From: Candidatus Cloacimonadota bacterium
GTDB lineage: Bacteria > Cloacimonadota > Cloacimonadia > Cloacimonadales > TCS61
NCBI GenBank assembly: GCA_021734245.1
Contig: JAIPJH010000003.1
Coordinates: 1-64,000, forward strand
Direction of reading: 5' to 3'
DNA length: 64,000 nucleotides
The first letter of the stretch is position 1; the number at the start of each line of letters is the position of its first letter. Under the pieces are notes generated by a model. That model was not told the DNA's origin and did not search any database. It saw only the letters and a list, made by a program, of their open reading frames with translations. Shown one piece after another: positions 19,510 to 28,082 of this stretch. The translations under genes and the position numbers were made by a program.

Positions 19510-21618
19510 TTATTTCAGAAGGATCATTTTACGTGTGCTTGTGTAACGTCCACCAGCTTTCATTTTGTAGAAATAAACACCACTGGAAACGTTTCTGTTG
19601 TTGGCATCTTTACCATTCCAAACAACTTCATGATGACCAGCTTCTTTGTATTCATCTACAAGAGTAGTAACTTTTTGTCCTTTCACGTTAAATACTTCGA
19701 TTGTAACATCACCAGCTTGGCTCAGGCTATAATCGATATTAGTAACTGGGTTGAAAGGATTTGGATAGTTTTGAGAAACATTGGCTATCTGTGGAACAAC
19801 TGTGTTGTTATTGCTACCGCTGTTATCACCAAAGAAAATCTTCAGTGCAGCATAAGTCATTGTACCACCAAGATTTTCTCCATGTCCTTGAATAGATGAA
19901 CCATAACTATTGTCATCTAAGAAGAATAAGTGAACCATTCCGTAACCATCACCAAGATCTTCAATTTCATCACCTGCATAAATATAACATGGGATCATTC
20001 CATCAAGTTCTGGTGCATAATTTGTATCATCAGATTTTGCGTTGAAGATAATTGTTTCTTCCCAGGTTTGTCCGTCATTACCAGAAACAGAAATTGCAAC
20101 TTCTGGATATTCTGCCCAGTCTTCGTATCCTGGTTCTGGAACGTTACCAAGACGTGATTTCAGACCTTCTGACCAAACAGCAGCCAGCCAGCCCTGATCT
20201 TGATTTGTTGCCATATGATATGTATTTTCATGGAAAGCTACACCATTATCAAAGTGATAAATTGGCCAGCCGTCAACCCACATAGCATAACCATCTGGAT
20301 CAAATTGATCAACTACACCATCTTCGTCCAAATCCCATGGTACCATTGGATTATTATCATTAGGATCTGCACCTTCAAGGTAAATATCTTGGAAACTGAA
20401 TTCTTCAGTTGTCAGATCGAATGTATACATCTTGGGATACATAAGTGGAAGATCTGGATACCAGGAAGATGGATGAAGCATCATATTCATATTTCCAAGG
20501 AACATCAATTTGTTGTTATTTTCAGCAAATACGATGTTTTGGTGGTTACACAGATATGGTTCGAAATAGATCTCATGTGGCTGACCTGTATCAGGATCTA
20601 CAAACACATAAGTTCCGTCTTGATTTTGAGGATTATCTACGTCAAATTCTGCTTGTCCTTCGTAGAATGTGAAGTCACCTTCACCATAGTTGTCATTATA
20701 GAATACATACATTCTGTCTGGTGTTGTAGAAGTTTCACCATCTGTAATAACATAGCCCATAAAAGCTACTTTACCATCATCGGAAACTACCATACCACCA
20801 TTGGGTCGCATCCATTCAGGATTACCCATGTGCCAGTCATCCATTTGTGGAATTGTAAAGTATGACCAATCCAATTCTGATTGCATATTGAAGTCGTTTA
20901 CATCAAAATCGGCATAAGCAACCAACTGGTTTTCAGATGGACTTCCTGTGGGGCTGTCATCAGAGTTATTTGCTTGCACATAAACTCTTCTTTTTCCAGC
21001 TACAGGAGAAGGTCCGATATGAGTATATGGCCAGATGAATTCATCAGCAGGAGCATTTGGTCCCATTGTATCGTCAATAATTACAAATGGAGTTTTCCAA
21101 AGTCCTGGAGAGCCAAGATGATACATGTCATAAGTACATACAACTTCAAGGTCAGCTGATCCTGTTTCCACGTTTACGTGCCAGGCAACAATAGGATCAC
21201 CTGTTTCAGGATCGATATCCACACCAGAATAACCTTCGTGAATGTCGTCAGTACCGATGGTGGCAACGTTTGTCAGGTTGCCGTTAGCATCGATATAAGC
21301 ATAATACTCTCTACGAGTAGATGCAGCTGTTTCGCGTGCATGGAATGTAATATAGATTCCACCGCCAACAGCTTCTGGCTGAATTCTGATTGGAATACTG
21401 TTATAACTACCTGGTTGATAGTCATAATAGTTTGTCAGAATTCCCACTGGATCACGATAAAATTCCCAATCTGGAACTGGACGTGAATTGTTTTCATACA
21501 CCTTAGGTGCTTTTACTCCATGAAAGGTTTCCTCATTACGTGGAACTTCTTTCATCAGGTCCGCAAACAGCGTACCCATTAATACGACAAGAGCTAATAA
21601 TACAATAGCCTTTTTCAT
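19510..21618 (-). CDS. Secreted protein with T9SS-type C-terminal sorting domain
   Basis: 702 residues. Signal peptide MKKAIVLLALVVLMGTLFA; the large middle part has repeated Asp/Gly-rich strands (GGGIYITFHARE, VDIDPETGDPIVAWHV, DDGKVAFMGYVITDG) like a sialidase-type beta-propeller, without recognisable catalytic residues. After an Asn-rich linker (GDNSGSNNNTVV) comes the sorting domain: NVSQNYPNPFNPVTNIDYSL, VFNVKGQKVTTLVDE, GVYFYKMKAGGRY and a final STRKMILLK. The same tail occurs in the C10 and S8 peptidases of this window. Function unknown; likely exported through the type IX-like route. It is the last gene of the minus-strand operon that begins with the TonB receptor. Confidence 0.82.
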   Translation of the reverse strand: MKKAIVLLALVVLMGTLFADLMKEVPRNEETFHGVKAPKVYENNSRPVPDWEFYRDPVGILTNYYDYQPGSYNSIPIRIQPEAVGGGIYITFHARETAASTRREYYAYIDANGNLTNVATIGTDDIHEGYSGVDIDPETGDPIVAWHVNVETGSADLEVVCTYDMYHLGSPGLWKTPFVIIDDTMGPNAPADEFIWPYTHIGPSPVAGKRRVYVQANNSDDSPTGSPSENQLVAYADFDVNDFNMQSELDWSYFTIPQMDDWHMGNPEWMRPNGGMVVSDDGKVAFMGYVITDGETSTTPDRMYVFYNDNYGEGDFTFYEGQAEFDVDNPQNQDGTYVFVDPDTGQPHEIYFEPYLCNHQNIVFAENNNKLMFLGNMNMMLHPSSWYPDLPLMYPKMYTFDLTTEEFSFQDIYLEGADPNDNNPMVPWDLDEDGVVDQFDPDGYAMWVDGWPIYHFDNGVAFHENTYHMATNQDQGWLAAVWSEGLKSRLGNVPEPGYEDWAEYPEVAISVSGNDGQTWEETIIFNAKSDDTNYAPELDGMIPCYIYAGDEIEDLGDGYGMVHLFFLDDNSYGSSIQGHGENLGGTMTYAALKIFFGDNSGSNNNTVVPQIANVSQNYPNPFNPVTNIDYSLSQAGDVTIEVFNVKGQKVTTLVDEYKEAGHHEVVWNGKDANNRNVSSGVYFYKMKAGGRYTSTRKMILLK

Positions 21619-21662
21619 TTTTCCTCCCTTTTTTTTGTGCTACATAAATTTATTCTTTTCTA

Positions 21663-22688
21663 CTAGAAAAAGAATTTCAATGATAAACGGTGAGGAGTTT
21701 TGATAAAACTCTCTGTTAGATCACCGTAATTTGAATAAGCATAATCCAGATCGATCACAGCAAAGCTGGTAGGAATAGTCCAACCAAATCCAAACGAATA
21801 AGTTGCTGCATCCAATTCAAATTGATAACCGGAACGAATTTTAAATGTGCCAAGTTTATATTCGAGACCGGCATTATACGTTTCTCTTCTGTCTACACAG
21901 TTGTCCAGTTGAACAGAACCAATAAGTGACTGATTGTCAGCACGGAAAAGATCTCCGGAAATTGCCAGAGAGAAGTTCATGGGAATTTTGAAGCCCACTT
22001 CTTCTCTATCTTCATCGATCAGACCATCACCATCGTTATCCAGAAGGTCAAAAGGATCTTCATCCGTCTGACCGTCACCATCGTTATCGATATCATATTT
22101 CAAGTCTGGACCGAAATTTCTTAGAGCCATCCCGATAGTAAGATTTTTCCATCCAGTATTATAAATAGAACCTAAATCTACAGAAACACCATTTACATCG
22201 TATTCATCCAGATTCTCACGCAGATATTTAGCTGTTATTCCAAATGAGAATTTGTCTGTAAAAGCATTCGAGTATGTAAGACCGGCAGAAATATCGCTAC
22301 ATGTAAATGTTTCACCTGTAGGACCAAATACTTCTTCTGTTGTTACATCCATATAATCCATATGAAGAACTGCACCACTAAGGGCAAATGTTCCCCAGTC
22401 TGTCACTTTAGAAGCTGCAACATATTCATAGCGAATACCTGCTACCCATTCTGTATGTGAAACAAAAACTTGATCAGTAGGTTTCAGAGCCAAACCTGCT
22501 GGATTCCAGAAAACAGAAGAGATATCATCGGTAACAGCCACATAAGCTTCACCCATTCCAATAGCTCTGGCATCAACGCCTATCTTAAGGAACTGCAGTC
22601 CAGCTGTTCCTGTTTTTGCAAAAATCTCTGCCGATAAGAGCCCGGGAATTATTATCAATACTAGCAAGAACCAAATGTATTTTTTCAT
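21663..22688 (-). CDS. PorV/PorQ-family outer-membrane protein with calcium-type loop insertion
   Basis: 341 residues. Signal peptide, then FLKIGVDARAIGMGEAYVAV and SSVFWNPAGLAL, the PorV/PorQ hallmark. The rest alternates like a beta-barrel and ends in the aromatic strand RLSLKFFF. Residues 199-230 hold two Asp-rich loops, DIDNDGDGQTDEDP and DNDGDGLIDEDREE, resembling thrombospondin-3/EF-hand-like calcium sites and placed where an external loop would be. The same loop type occurs in the protein encoded just upstream (22702-25722). In Bacteroidota such barrels assist type IX cargo; that role here is inferred. It is flanked by two exported proteins in one operon. Confidence 0.8.
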   Translation of the reverse strand: MKKYIWFLLVLIIIPGLLSAEIFAKTGTAGLQFLKIGVDARAIGMGEAYVAVTDDISSVFWNPAGLALKPTDQVFVSHTEWVAGIRYEYVAASKVTDWGTFALSGAVLHMDYMDVTTEEVFGPTGETFTCSDISAGLTYSNAFTDKFSFGITAKYLRENLDEYDVNGVSVDLGSIYNTGWKNLTIGMALRNFGPDLKYDIDNDGDGQTDEDPFDLLDNDGDGLIDEDREEVGFKIPMNFSLAISGDLFRADNQSLIGSVQLDNCVDRRETYNAGLEYKLGTFKIRSGYQFELDAATYSFGFGWTIPTSFAVIDLDYAYSNYGDLTESFIKTPHRLSLKFFF

Positions 22689-22701
22689 GATTTACCCCTT
22701 C

Positions 22702-25700
22702 TTATTTAATTATGACAAACTTGCCGACTTTAATGTCGCCACTGTCGTTATCTTTAACCGAGAATAAATAAACACCTGGTGCAATGATCTGTTCATGTCT
22801 TGAGAGCAGATCCCAGGTAGCCATTCCACTGGGTGCAATACCCGATGAGGCAGCTTTACTGATAGTGATAATATCTTCTGAATATGCACCATTATGATCG
22901 ATTGTATCTACCAGGTCTCCCGCCAATGTGAAAATCTTGATCTTACAATCTTCTGGAACGTTTACGAACCAGATTCTGCGGCTTCGGTCACCTTTTTCAT
23001 CATTACTTCTTCTTCCATCAAAATCACTCTGACCTACATAAGGATTTGGAACCACATAAATATCGTCCATGTCATCTGCTGCAGATGGGCCAGGGAAGAA
23101 TATCTTCATATTGCCGTCACGGCCAGATTCCAGAGAAAGTAAGTCCACACTAGGAATTCCTCTATCCCAGGCAGTTACAGAAATGTAATATTCAATACCT
23201 TTTGGAGGATTATTTATCGAAGCAGAATAATACCTTCTGGCCAAACGATCTTTTACAGCTTCCGGATCTTCCACACCATTTACCACATTATTTTCACCAA
23301 GGTGTTCTTCCAGAGGTATCAATCTGTCATCATAAATAGCAAGATAAACATCATCTCTCATATCGGGATGTTTGAACCAAAGTGATTGATCGCTAAAACT
23401 CCATGAATATATGTCACTGGGAATATCAGCAAACGATTTTGAGTAATCATAAATAGGGCTTCCATAAATTTTATCGCCAATTTCGTAAGGAACTAAATCA
23501 TATAAGTCATCATAGCGATAGTAATTTGTATCTTCAGCATCAGCCACATTTTCTTCTGGAAGGCCTTTATCTTTGTACCACATGGAACCGCTGCCGCCAA
23601 AGTATTTATATTGATCTTCACCAATATTAGTTTCATAATCTGTTAAATCTTGATTTGTATCTTCTTTATCCCATCTATCCTGCAGCACCCAATATTCTTG
23701 TGAGCCACTTCCAGAGCGACTCCAAACCGCGTAGCCCTGGAAATCATGACGAAGTCTGTATCCCGTCCAAGGATTAATAATGCCATTAGGATTCCAATTT
23801 GTAACTATCGGTGCTCCTGTACTGTCATAAGGTGCAAATTCTTCGGGGAAGTAACCATAAAGTGCTAACTGATCGTCATACTTTCCTACGTAACTATCTA
23901 AATTTGGATAAATATCTTGCCATCCAATATCTTCATTTGGAACAGTTTTTGTATCGATATTTTCCATTTGAGATCTATTATCCCAATAAACTGTTATTGA
24001 ATTTCCAGCCGCATCCATTTCAGCATACATATTTGGAATTGTGGGTGGTTCTGGCGCTTGATAATGAGGAAGTGTGTCAGGAAGAATCACTTCTACCAAG
24101 TTTTGTGGATTTTCGTAAATATCTTTTGCCCAAACAGCCTGAGTTTTCAGTTCTGTAAGGCTTTCGCCCGGGAATATAGCAATAACGATCTTCATTGTTT
24201 TCCCAGGTGACAGGTTCCATGAACCATCTGTAGGATCGTTCAATCCCTGCATATCTCCATAAAAAGCAAACAGATATCTTGTATCGTCAGGAGCATCCAA
24301 TTGGGAACCTGGATCATCACGAAGTGAGATATAGGTTCCAGAAGCCGGATTCTTGTTTGTAAGCAGCCAGTATTTCTGATTTGCAGTTACTCCAGATGGG
24401 GAAACGTTCAGGGGATCTCCATCATCCGGTCCATCTCCACGATTCCAATACCAGCAGGCAAATTCCAGCTGTTCCGGGTCTGGCGTACATACACGCGAAC
24501 CAACCAGACCAGTAGTCAAGCCATTGTCTCCATCAGCATCATAAGTATAAGCGAACTCAAATCCTTCACCAGGAACGTAACTGCTGATGTCGTCAAGAGA
24601 TCTTGTATCGCCATCATAAGCTTGAGGACCAACGTCGGAATCCATATAAATACCCATTGCACAGTCAAAAAGTGTGTCAACAGGATTCATATTGGTAATG
24701 TTGAATTCTACATAAACAAGATTTTTAATATAATCATAACTCCACTGATAACTCATCTGGCGAACTCGAATGTTCAGTTTTTCAGCATCACCATGATTGT
24801 TACTAGAAGAGCTTCCACCCCAGTCTCTTTCTCCAGAAGTTCCAAAAGGACTATAATCATAATAAAATGAAATAAAATCCTGTTCAGAAATGGGATAACC
24901 GTCTTCATCGAAAAGGCCGTCATTATCATCATCATTCACTTCGCAGAAATTAAAATTGTCATTTCCGTTATAAGAAAGATCTACAAATCCCAGAGGATAC
25001 CAGATATCAGAATAAGAATCAATTGCTGCCAAATCCTCTTCTGTGGCATTTGCTATGAAGTTTCCACCCAAATTTCCAAACACTTCCGGAATGCCATTTT
25101 CCAGAGTTCTCAGTGGAAATGCATATCCTACCGGATCTTCATCGATCAGTCCATCACCATCATCATCTACTCCACGACGGTGCTTTCGTATAGATGCCGT
25201 CATAATGGTATCAACAACATTATACTGACTGTAAAGAGTTCCCAGGGTTGATGTTTCCAAGGGATTGTAAGCAGGTAAAAATTCATAAAGGTCGGCATCG
25301 CCGTCGAAACCAACCGTAGTCAGTGTATCGACAACCAGCTGCATATCATCTGTCCAGTCTGGATGGCTGCTAGGAATGCAGTCATCACGATCTGTTGGTT
25401 GATCTTCTATCCAGTAGAGCTTTTCACCAAAAGCATTTCTACGGATTTTTTTAGCTCCAAACCACAAAGCTCCCTGATAAAGATAATCAATAGCGCTTCC
25501 ACCAGGATATTCCAGTGATGGCCATTGCGGCTGGATGTCATCTCCTGAGCCGAAGAAACCATAGTTACTTACGCGCAACCAGATATTACCGACATTATGA
25601 TATTTGATAAGGTCGAATTTTTTACTGGCTCCACCACCGTCTACAGATCTGGCAATGAGAAATCCTCCGCAAAGGATAAGCACAATCAAAATCAAAATTA

Positions 25701-25722
25701 ATTTTGAGTTCAGTAATTTCAT
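22702..25722 (-). CDS. Large secreted protein with calcium-type loops and C-terminal sorting-like domain
   Basis: About 1006 residues from the ATG at 25722, which has GGGGGAA 7 nt upstream; a longer frame exists but lacks a signal peptide at its start. Residues 1-25 are a signal sequence (LILILIVLILCGGFL). Two Asp-rich loops, VDDDGDGLIDEDP (185-197) and NDDDNDGLFDEDG (263-275), resemble calcium-binding repeats. The C-terminus has DDIYVVPNPYVGQSDF, a FlgD-like beta-sandwich and ends ...GVYLFSVKDN...KVGKFVIIK, a variant of the sorting domain. I recognise no enzyme motif. It lies between tonB and a PorV-like gene in the same transcript, which suggests that it is a surface protein handled by these neighbours. 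Confidence 0.78.
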   Translation of the reverse strand: MKLLNSKLILILIVLILCGGFLIARSVDGGGASKKFDLIKYHNVGNIWLRVSNYGFFGSGDDIQPQWPSLEYPGGSAIDYLYQGALWFGAKKIRRNAFGEKLYWIEDQPTDRDDCIPSSHPDWTDDMQLVVDTLTTVGFDGDADLYEFLPAYNPLETSTLGTLYSQYNVVDTIMTASIRKHRRGVDDDGDGLIDEDPVGYAFPLRTLENGIPEVFGNLGGNFIANATEEDLAAIDSYSDIWYPLGFVDLSYNGNDNFNFCEVNDDDNDGLFDEDGYPISEQDFISFYYDYSPFGTSGERDWGGSSSSNNHGDAEKLNIRVRQMSYQWSYDYIKNLVYVEFNITNMNPVDTLFDCAMGIYMDSDVGPQAYDGDTRSLDDISSYVPGEGFEFAYTYDADGDNGLTTGLVGSRVCTPDPEQLEFACWYWNRGDGPDDGDPLNVSPSGVTANQKYWLLTNKNPASGTYISLRDDPGSQLDAPDDTRYLFAFYGDMQGLNDPTDGSWNLSPGKTMKIVIAIFPGESLTELKTQAVWAKDIYENPQNLVEVILPDTLPHYQAPEPPTIPNMYAEMDAAGNSITVYWDNRSQMENIDTKTVPNEDIGWQDIYPNLDSYVGKYDDQLALYGYFPEEFAPYDSTGAPIVTNWNPNGIINPWTGYRLRHDFQGYAVWSRSGSGSQEYWVLQDRWDKEDTNQDLTDYETNIGEDQYKYFGGSGSMWYKDKGLPEENVADAEDTNYYRYDDLYDLVPYEIGDKIYGSPIYDYSKSFADIPSDIYSWSFSDQSLWFKHPDMRDDVYLAIYDDRLIPLEEHLGENNVVNGVEDPEAVKDRLARRYYSASINNPPKGIEYYISVTAWDRGIPSVDLLSLESGRDGNMKIFFPGPSAADDMDDIYVVPNPYVGQSDFDGRRSNDEKGDRSRRIWFVNVPEDCKIKIFTLAGDLVDTIDHNGAYSEDIITISKAASSGIAPSGMATWDLLSRHEQIIAPGVYLFSVKDNDSGDIKVGKFVIIK

Positions 25723-25745
25723 ATATTTCCCCCAATTTATTTTTA

Positions 25746-26381
25746 TTAATCTAAATAAAATCCTACTGGAAACGTAACCCAACAGGCAACAGGTTTTCCA
25801 CCGCTTTTTGCAGGTGAAAATTCCCATTGTTTCACAGCATCTACAGCAGCCTGATCTAAACCGCCAGGACCTGACATGAGCGACTGTTTAACTTCAACAG
25901 CACCAACAGATCCATCAGTGAACACTTCTACTTCCAGCCAAACATCACCCTGAATACCACTCTTTTTGGCAAATTCAGGATAAACTGGTGGAACTTTTCG
26001 AATTGGAAATGGTGCTTCTTCGTAAACTACGAATTTAGAAGTTTTACCTATAATATTTTCTTGAATTTCTTCGTATGGATCCAAAGTTGTTTTTTCAATT
26101 GTATCAATAATTTCTATATCTTCGTCTTCTTCACCTTCCAGATCATCTTCCACCACGATTTGAACTACCGGTTTCACAGTTTCTTCCGGAGGTTTGATCT
26201 TTTCCTTGATCTCTGGTGGAATTTCAATAGTTTCAGTAATTGTAATTTTTCGTTCAAAAGGTTTTACTTCAATTTTTGGTGAAACTATGAAAGCAAAGAG
26301 AACAATTAGAATAGCCAAGCTTACAGCTTTATCGTAATAGCTGTCGGCAATATCTTTCCAATCTATATTCTTGTTGTTCAT
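25746..26381 (-). CDS. tonB: TonB energy transducer
   Basis: 211 residues. A single transmembrane anchor at about residues 14-34 (AVSLAILIVLFAFIVSP) is followed by an acidic Pro/Glu/Val-rich periplasmic spacer (IKPPEETVKPVVQIV) and a C-terminal TonB domain with PVYPEFAKKSGIQGDVWLEV and AVDAVKQWEFSPAKSGGKP. TonB couples the inner-membrane proton gradient, through ExbB/ExbD, to receptors in the outer membrane. The order exbB-exbD-exbD-tonB with 7-11 nt gaps makes a coherent unit. The spacer is short, about 80 residues. Confidence 0.93.
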   Translation of the reverse strand: MNNKNIDWKDIADSYYDKAVSLAILIVLFAFIVSPKIEVKPFERKITITETIEIPPEIKEKIKPPEETVKPVVQIVVEDDLEGEEDEDIEIIDTIEKTTLDPYEEIQENIIGKTSKFVVYEEAPFPIRKVPPVYPEFAKKSGIQGDVWLEVEVFTDGSVGAVEVKQSLMSGPGGLDQAAVDAVKQWEFSPAKSGGKPVACWVTFPVGFYLD

Positions 26382-26388
26382 ACATCAC

Positions 26389-26796
26389 CTACCTTTTTAG
26401 TTTCGCTTCGAAAGAAACCCGTAAAGTTTCAGCTTCCCGAAGTTGATTCATGACGTCCGACATGATACCATAATTAGTATCTTTATCTGTTCTGAAACAG
26501 GCAATCACATTAAAATCTTCCATCAATTTTTTCTGCATTACATATTTCACATCAGGAATCGATACGATCATGTCATCAATTGATATAGTTCCACTCCTGC
26601 TAACGTATATGGTAGCAGAGTGATTTCTGGGTATTTTTTGGATCATTTCTGCTTTGGGCAGCCTTACGTTCAAACCTTTCTCTCTTACAAACACAGTGGA
26701 AACCATGAAGAAAAGAAGAAGCAGGAACGCTATATCCGACATTGAGGCTGTCGGAATCAGTGTTTCAGGCCGCGCTGCTTTTTTAATTTTTGCCAT
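26389..26796 (-). CDS. exbD: ExbD/TolR-family biopolymer transport protein (copy 2)
   Basis: 135 residues: basic cytoplasmic N-terminus, one transmembrane segment (SMSDIAFLLLLFFMVSTVFV) holding the conserved Asp21 that takes part in proton flow, and a periplasmic ExbD domain (GLNVRLPKAEMIQKIP; CFRTDKDTNYGIMSDVMNQL). It forms the motor with ExbB and TonB. It is the second of two adjacent exbD-type genes, only moderately similar to the first, which is usual in Bacteroidota-type TonB clusters. AGGAAGGA precedes the ATG. Confidence 0.92.
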   Translation of the reverse strand: MAKIKKAARPETLIPTASMSDIAFLLLLFFMVSTVFVREKGLNVRLPKAEMIQKIPRNHSATIYVSRSGTISIDDMIVSIPDVKYVMQKKLMEDFNVIACFRTDKDTNYGIMSDVMNQLREAETLRVSFEAKLKR

Positions 26797-26805
26797 AGTT
26801 CCTTC

Positions 26806-27222
26806 CTAATTTGTAGATAGAGAGATTTTTTCAGCTCCGGCTGCTTGTAAGCGATCCAGTGCTTTTACCATATTCTGGTACTTGCTTTTTCTATCTGTTT
26901 TTAATGATACCACCATATCCGGATTATTGAAGACTATTTTTCTTACTTTAGATTCAAGTTGGTTCATCGATACAGTTTCTTCGCTGTCTTTTGTTTTAAG
27001 GGTAATAACTCCATCAGCATCAATCCAAACTTTAGTGATATTTTCTTCTTTAAGTCTTACTTTTTTGTCAGCTTTCTGACTGGCAGCTGGTAGATTTATA
27101 CCCAAACCCTTTTTGATATCGAATTTGGTAGTAGAAAGAAAGAAAACAAGCAGCAGAAAAGCTACATCAGACATTGATGCAGTGGGAATTCCTCCCATAT
27201 CTTTTCTTTTTCTGCGCAGCAT
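26806..27222 (-). CDS. exbD: ExbD/TolR-family biopolymer transport protein (copy 1)
   Basis: 138 residues with the ExbD plan: basic start, transmembrane helix (SMSDVAFLLLVFFLSTTKF) with Asp19, and periplasmic part including GLGINLPAASQKADKKV and SLKTDRKSKYQNMVKALDRL. Starts behind AAAGGGAGG. It lies 11 nt downstream of the exbB-type gene and 9 nt before the second copy, so the motor could be a hetero-oligomer with two ExbD types. Confidence 0.92.
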   Translation of the reverse strand: MLRRKRKDMGGIPTASMSDVAFLLLVFFLSTTKFDIKKGLGINLPAASQKADKKVRLKEENITKVWIDADGVITLKTKDSEETVSMNQLESKVRKIVFNNPDMVVSLKTDRKSKYQNMVKALDRLQAAGAEKISLSTN

Positions 27223-27233
27223 TCTACCTCCCT

Positions 27234-28049
27234 TTATTTATGTTCTACCAATGTTTCAACTAATTTTTCTGATCCTCTCTGCATATCCATTACAAGACCA
27301 TCAACCATTCCCAGAAACATATTATTGAAAAACTGCATAGGAATAGCCACAGCCAAACCGGCAGCAGTTGTGATCAGAGCTATTTGGATACCTGTAGCCA
27401 CGATTGTAGGTTCTACTTCTCCAGCAGCCGCAATATCACGGAAAGCTCGGATCATACCAACGATTGTTCCAAAGAAACCAAACATAGGAGCGAGATTGAT
27501 AGTAGTAGATAGTGGGATAAATCCTTTTTCCAGGAATGCCATTTCGATAACTCCAGCGTTTTCAACAGCTTTTTCAACTGCTTCCACACCTTTGTCCACT
27601 TTTAGAAGACCTGCATGTAGAATGGCTGCAACCGGTCCCTTTGTAGATTCACAGAGTTTCACGGCTTCATCATATTTTTTATTCTGAAGAAGTGGTACTA
27701 ACTTATCCAGAAAATCTTTCAAATTAATCTTTGCATAGCTCAATGAAATAATTTTCCAGATAATTGTAGCTACACCCCAAATTACCAGAAGTAATAAGGG
27801 ATACATTACAAATCCACCCTGAATAAAGAGATCAACTAAACCACTTCCGACAATTTTACGGGCAAACATTTCCAACCCGCTGGTTTGAGGTGATTCTTCA
27901 AATGGCTCCTCTGCTTCTTGTGTTACCTCATCCGTTACTACTTCTTCAGCAGTTTGATCTGCTGTTTCTTCCTGTGCATAGGCAAGTGCTGTAAGCAGAA
28001 AGTTTGCCACTGCCATCAATAATAAGATCGTTAAGAATCTTTTCCTCAT
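27234..28049 (-). CDS. exbB: ExbB/TolQ/MotA-family proton channel protein
   Basis: 271 residues. An N-terminal signal-like helix and an acidic stretch (residues about 25-55, EETADQTAEEVVTDEV) precede the family core: a transmembrane helix near 75-97 (MYPLLLLVIWGVATIIWKI), and the paired helices PLSTTINLAPMFGFFGTIVGMI and IALITTAAGLAVAIPMQFF that line the proton path. It works with ExbD and TonB in the inner membrane. The acidic periplasmic extension is common in FCB-group ExbB. The start has TAGGAGGA upstream, and the gene sits 33 nt after the TonB receptor. Confidence 0.93.
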   Translation of the reverse strand: MRKRFLTILLLMAVANFLLTALAYAQEETADQTAEEVVTDEVTQEAEEPFEESPQTSGLEMFARKIVGSGLVDLFIQGGFVMYPLLLLVIWGVATIIWKIISLSYAKINLKDFLDKLVPLLQNKKYDEAVKLCESTKGPVAAILHAGLLKVDKGVEAVEKAVENAGVIEMAFLEKGFIPLSTTINLAPMFGFFGTIVGMIRAFRDIAAAGEVEPTIVATGIQIALITTAAGLAVAIPMQFFNNMFLGMVDGLVMDMQRGSEKLVETLVEHK

Positions 28050-28082
28050 TATTATATCCTCCTAAATATTTTTTTAATTTAA

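Noticed and set aside
25723-25827. Longer N-terminus for the large secreted protein
   Set aside because: The extension (MGIFTCKKRWK...) overlaps tonB, lacks a ribosome site and would bury the signal peptide; ATG 25722 has a strong site.
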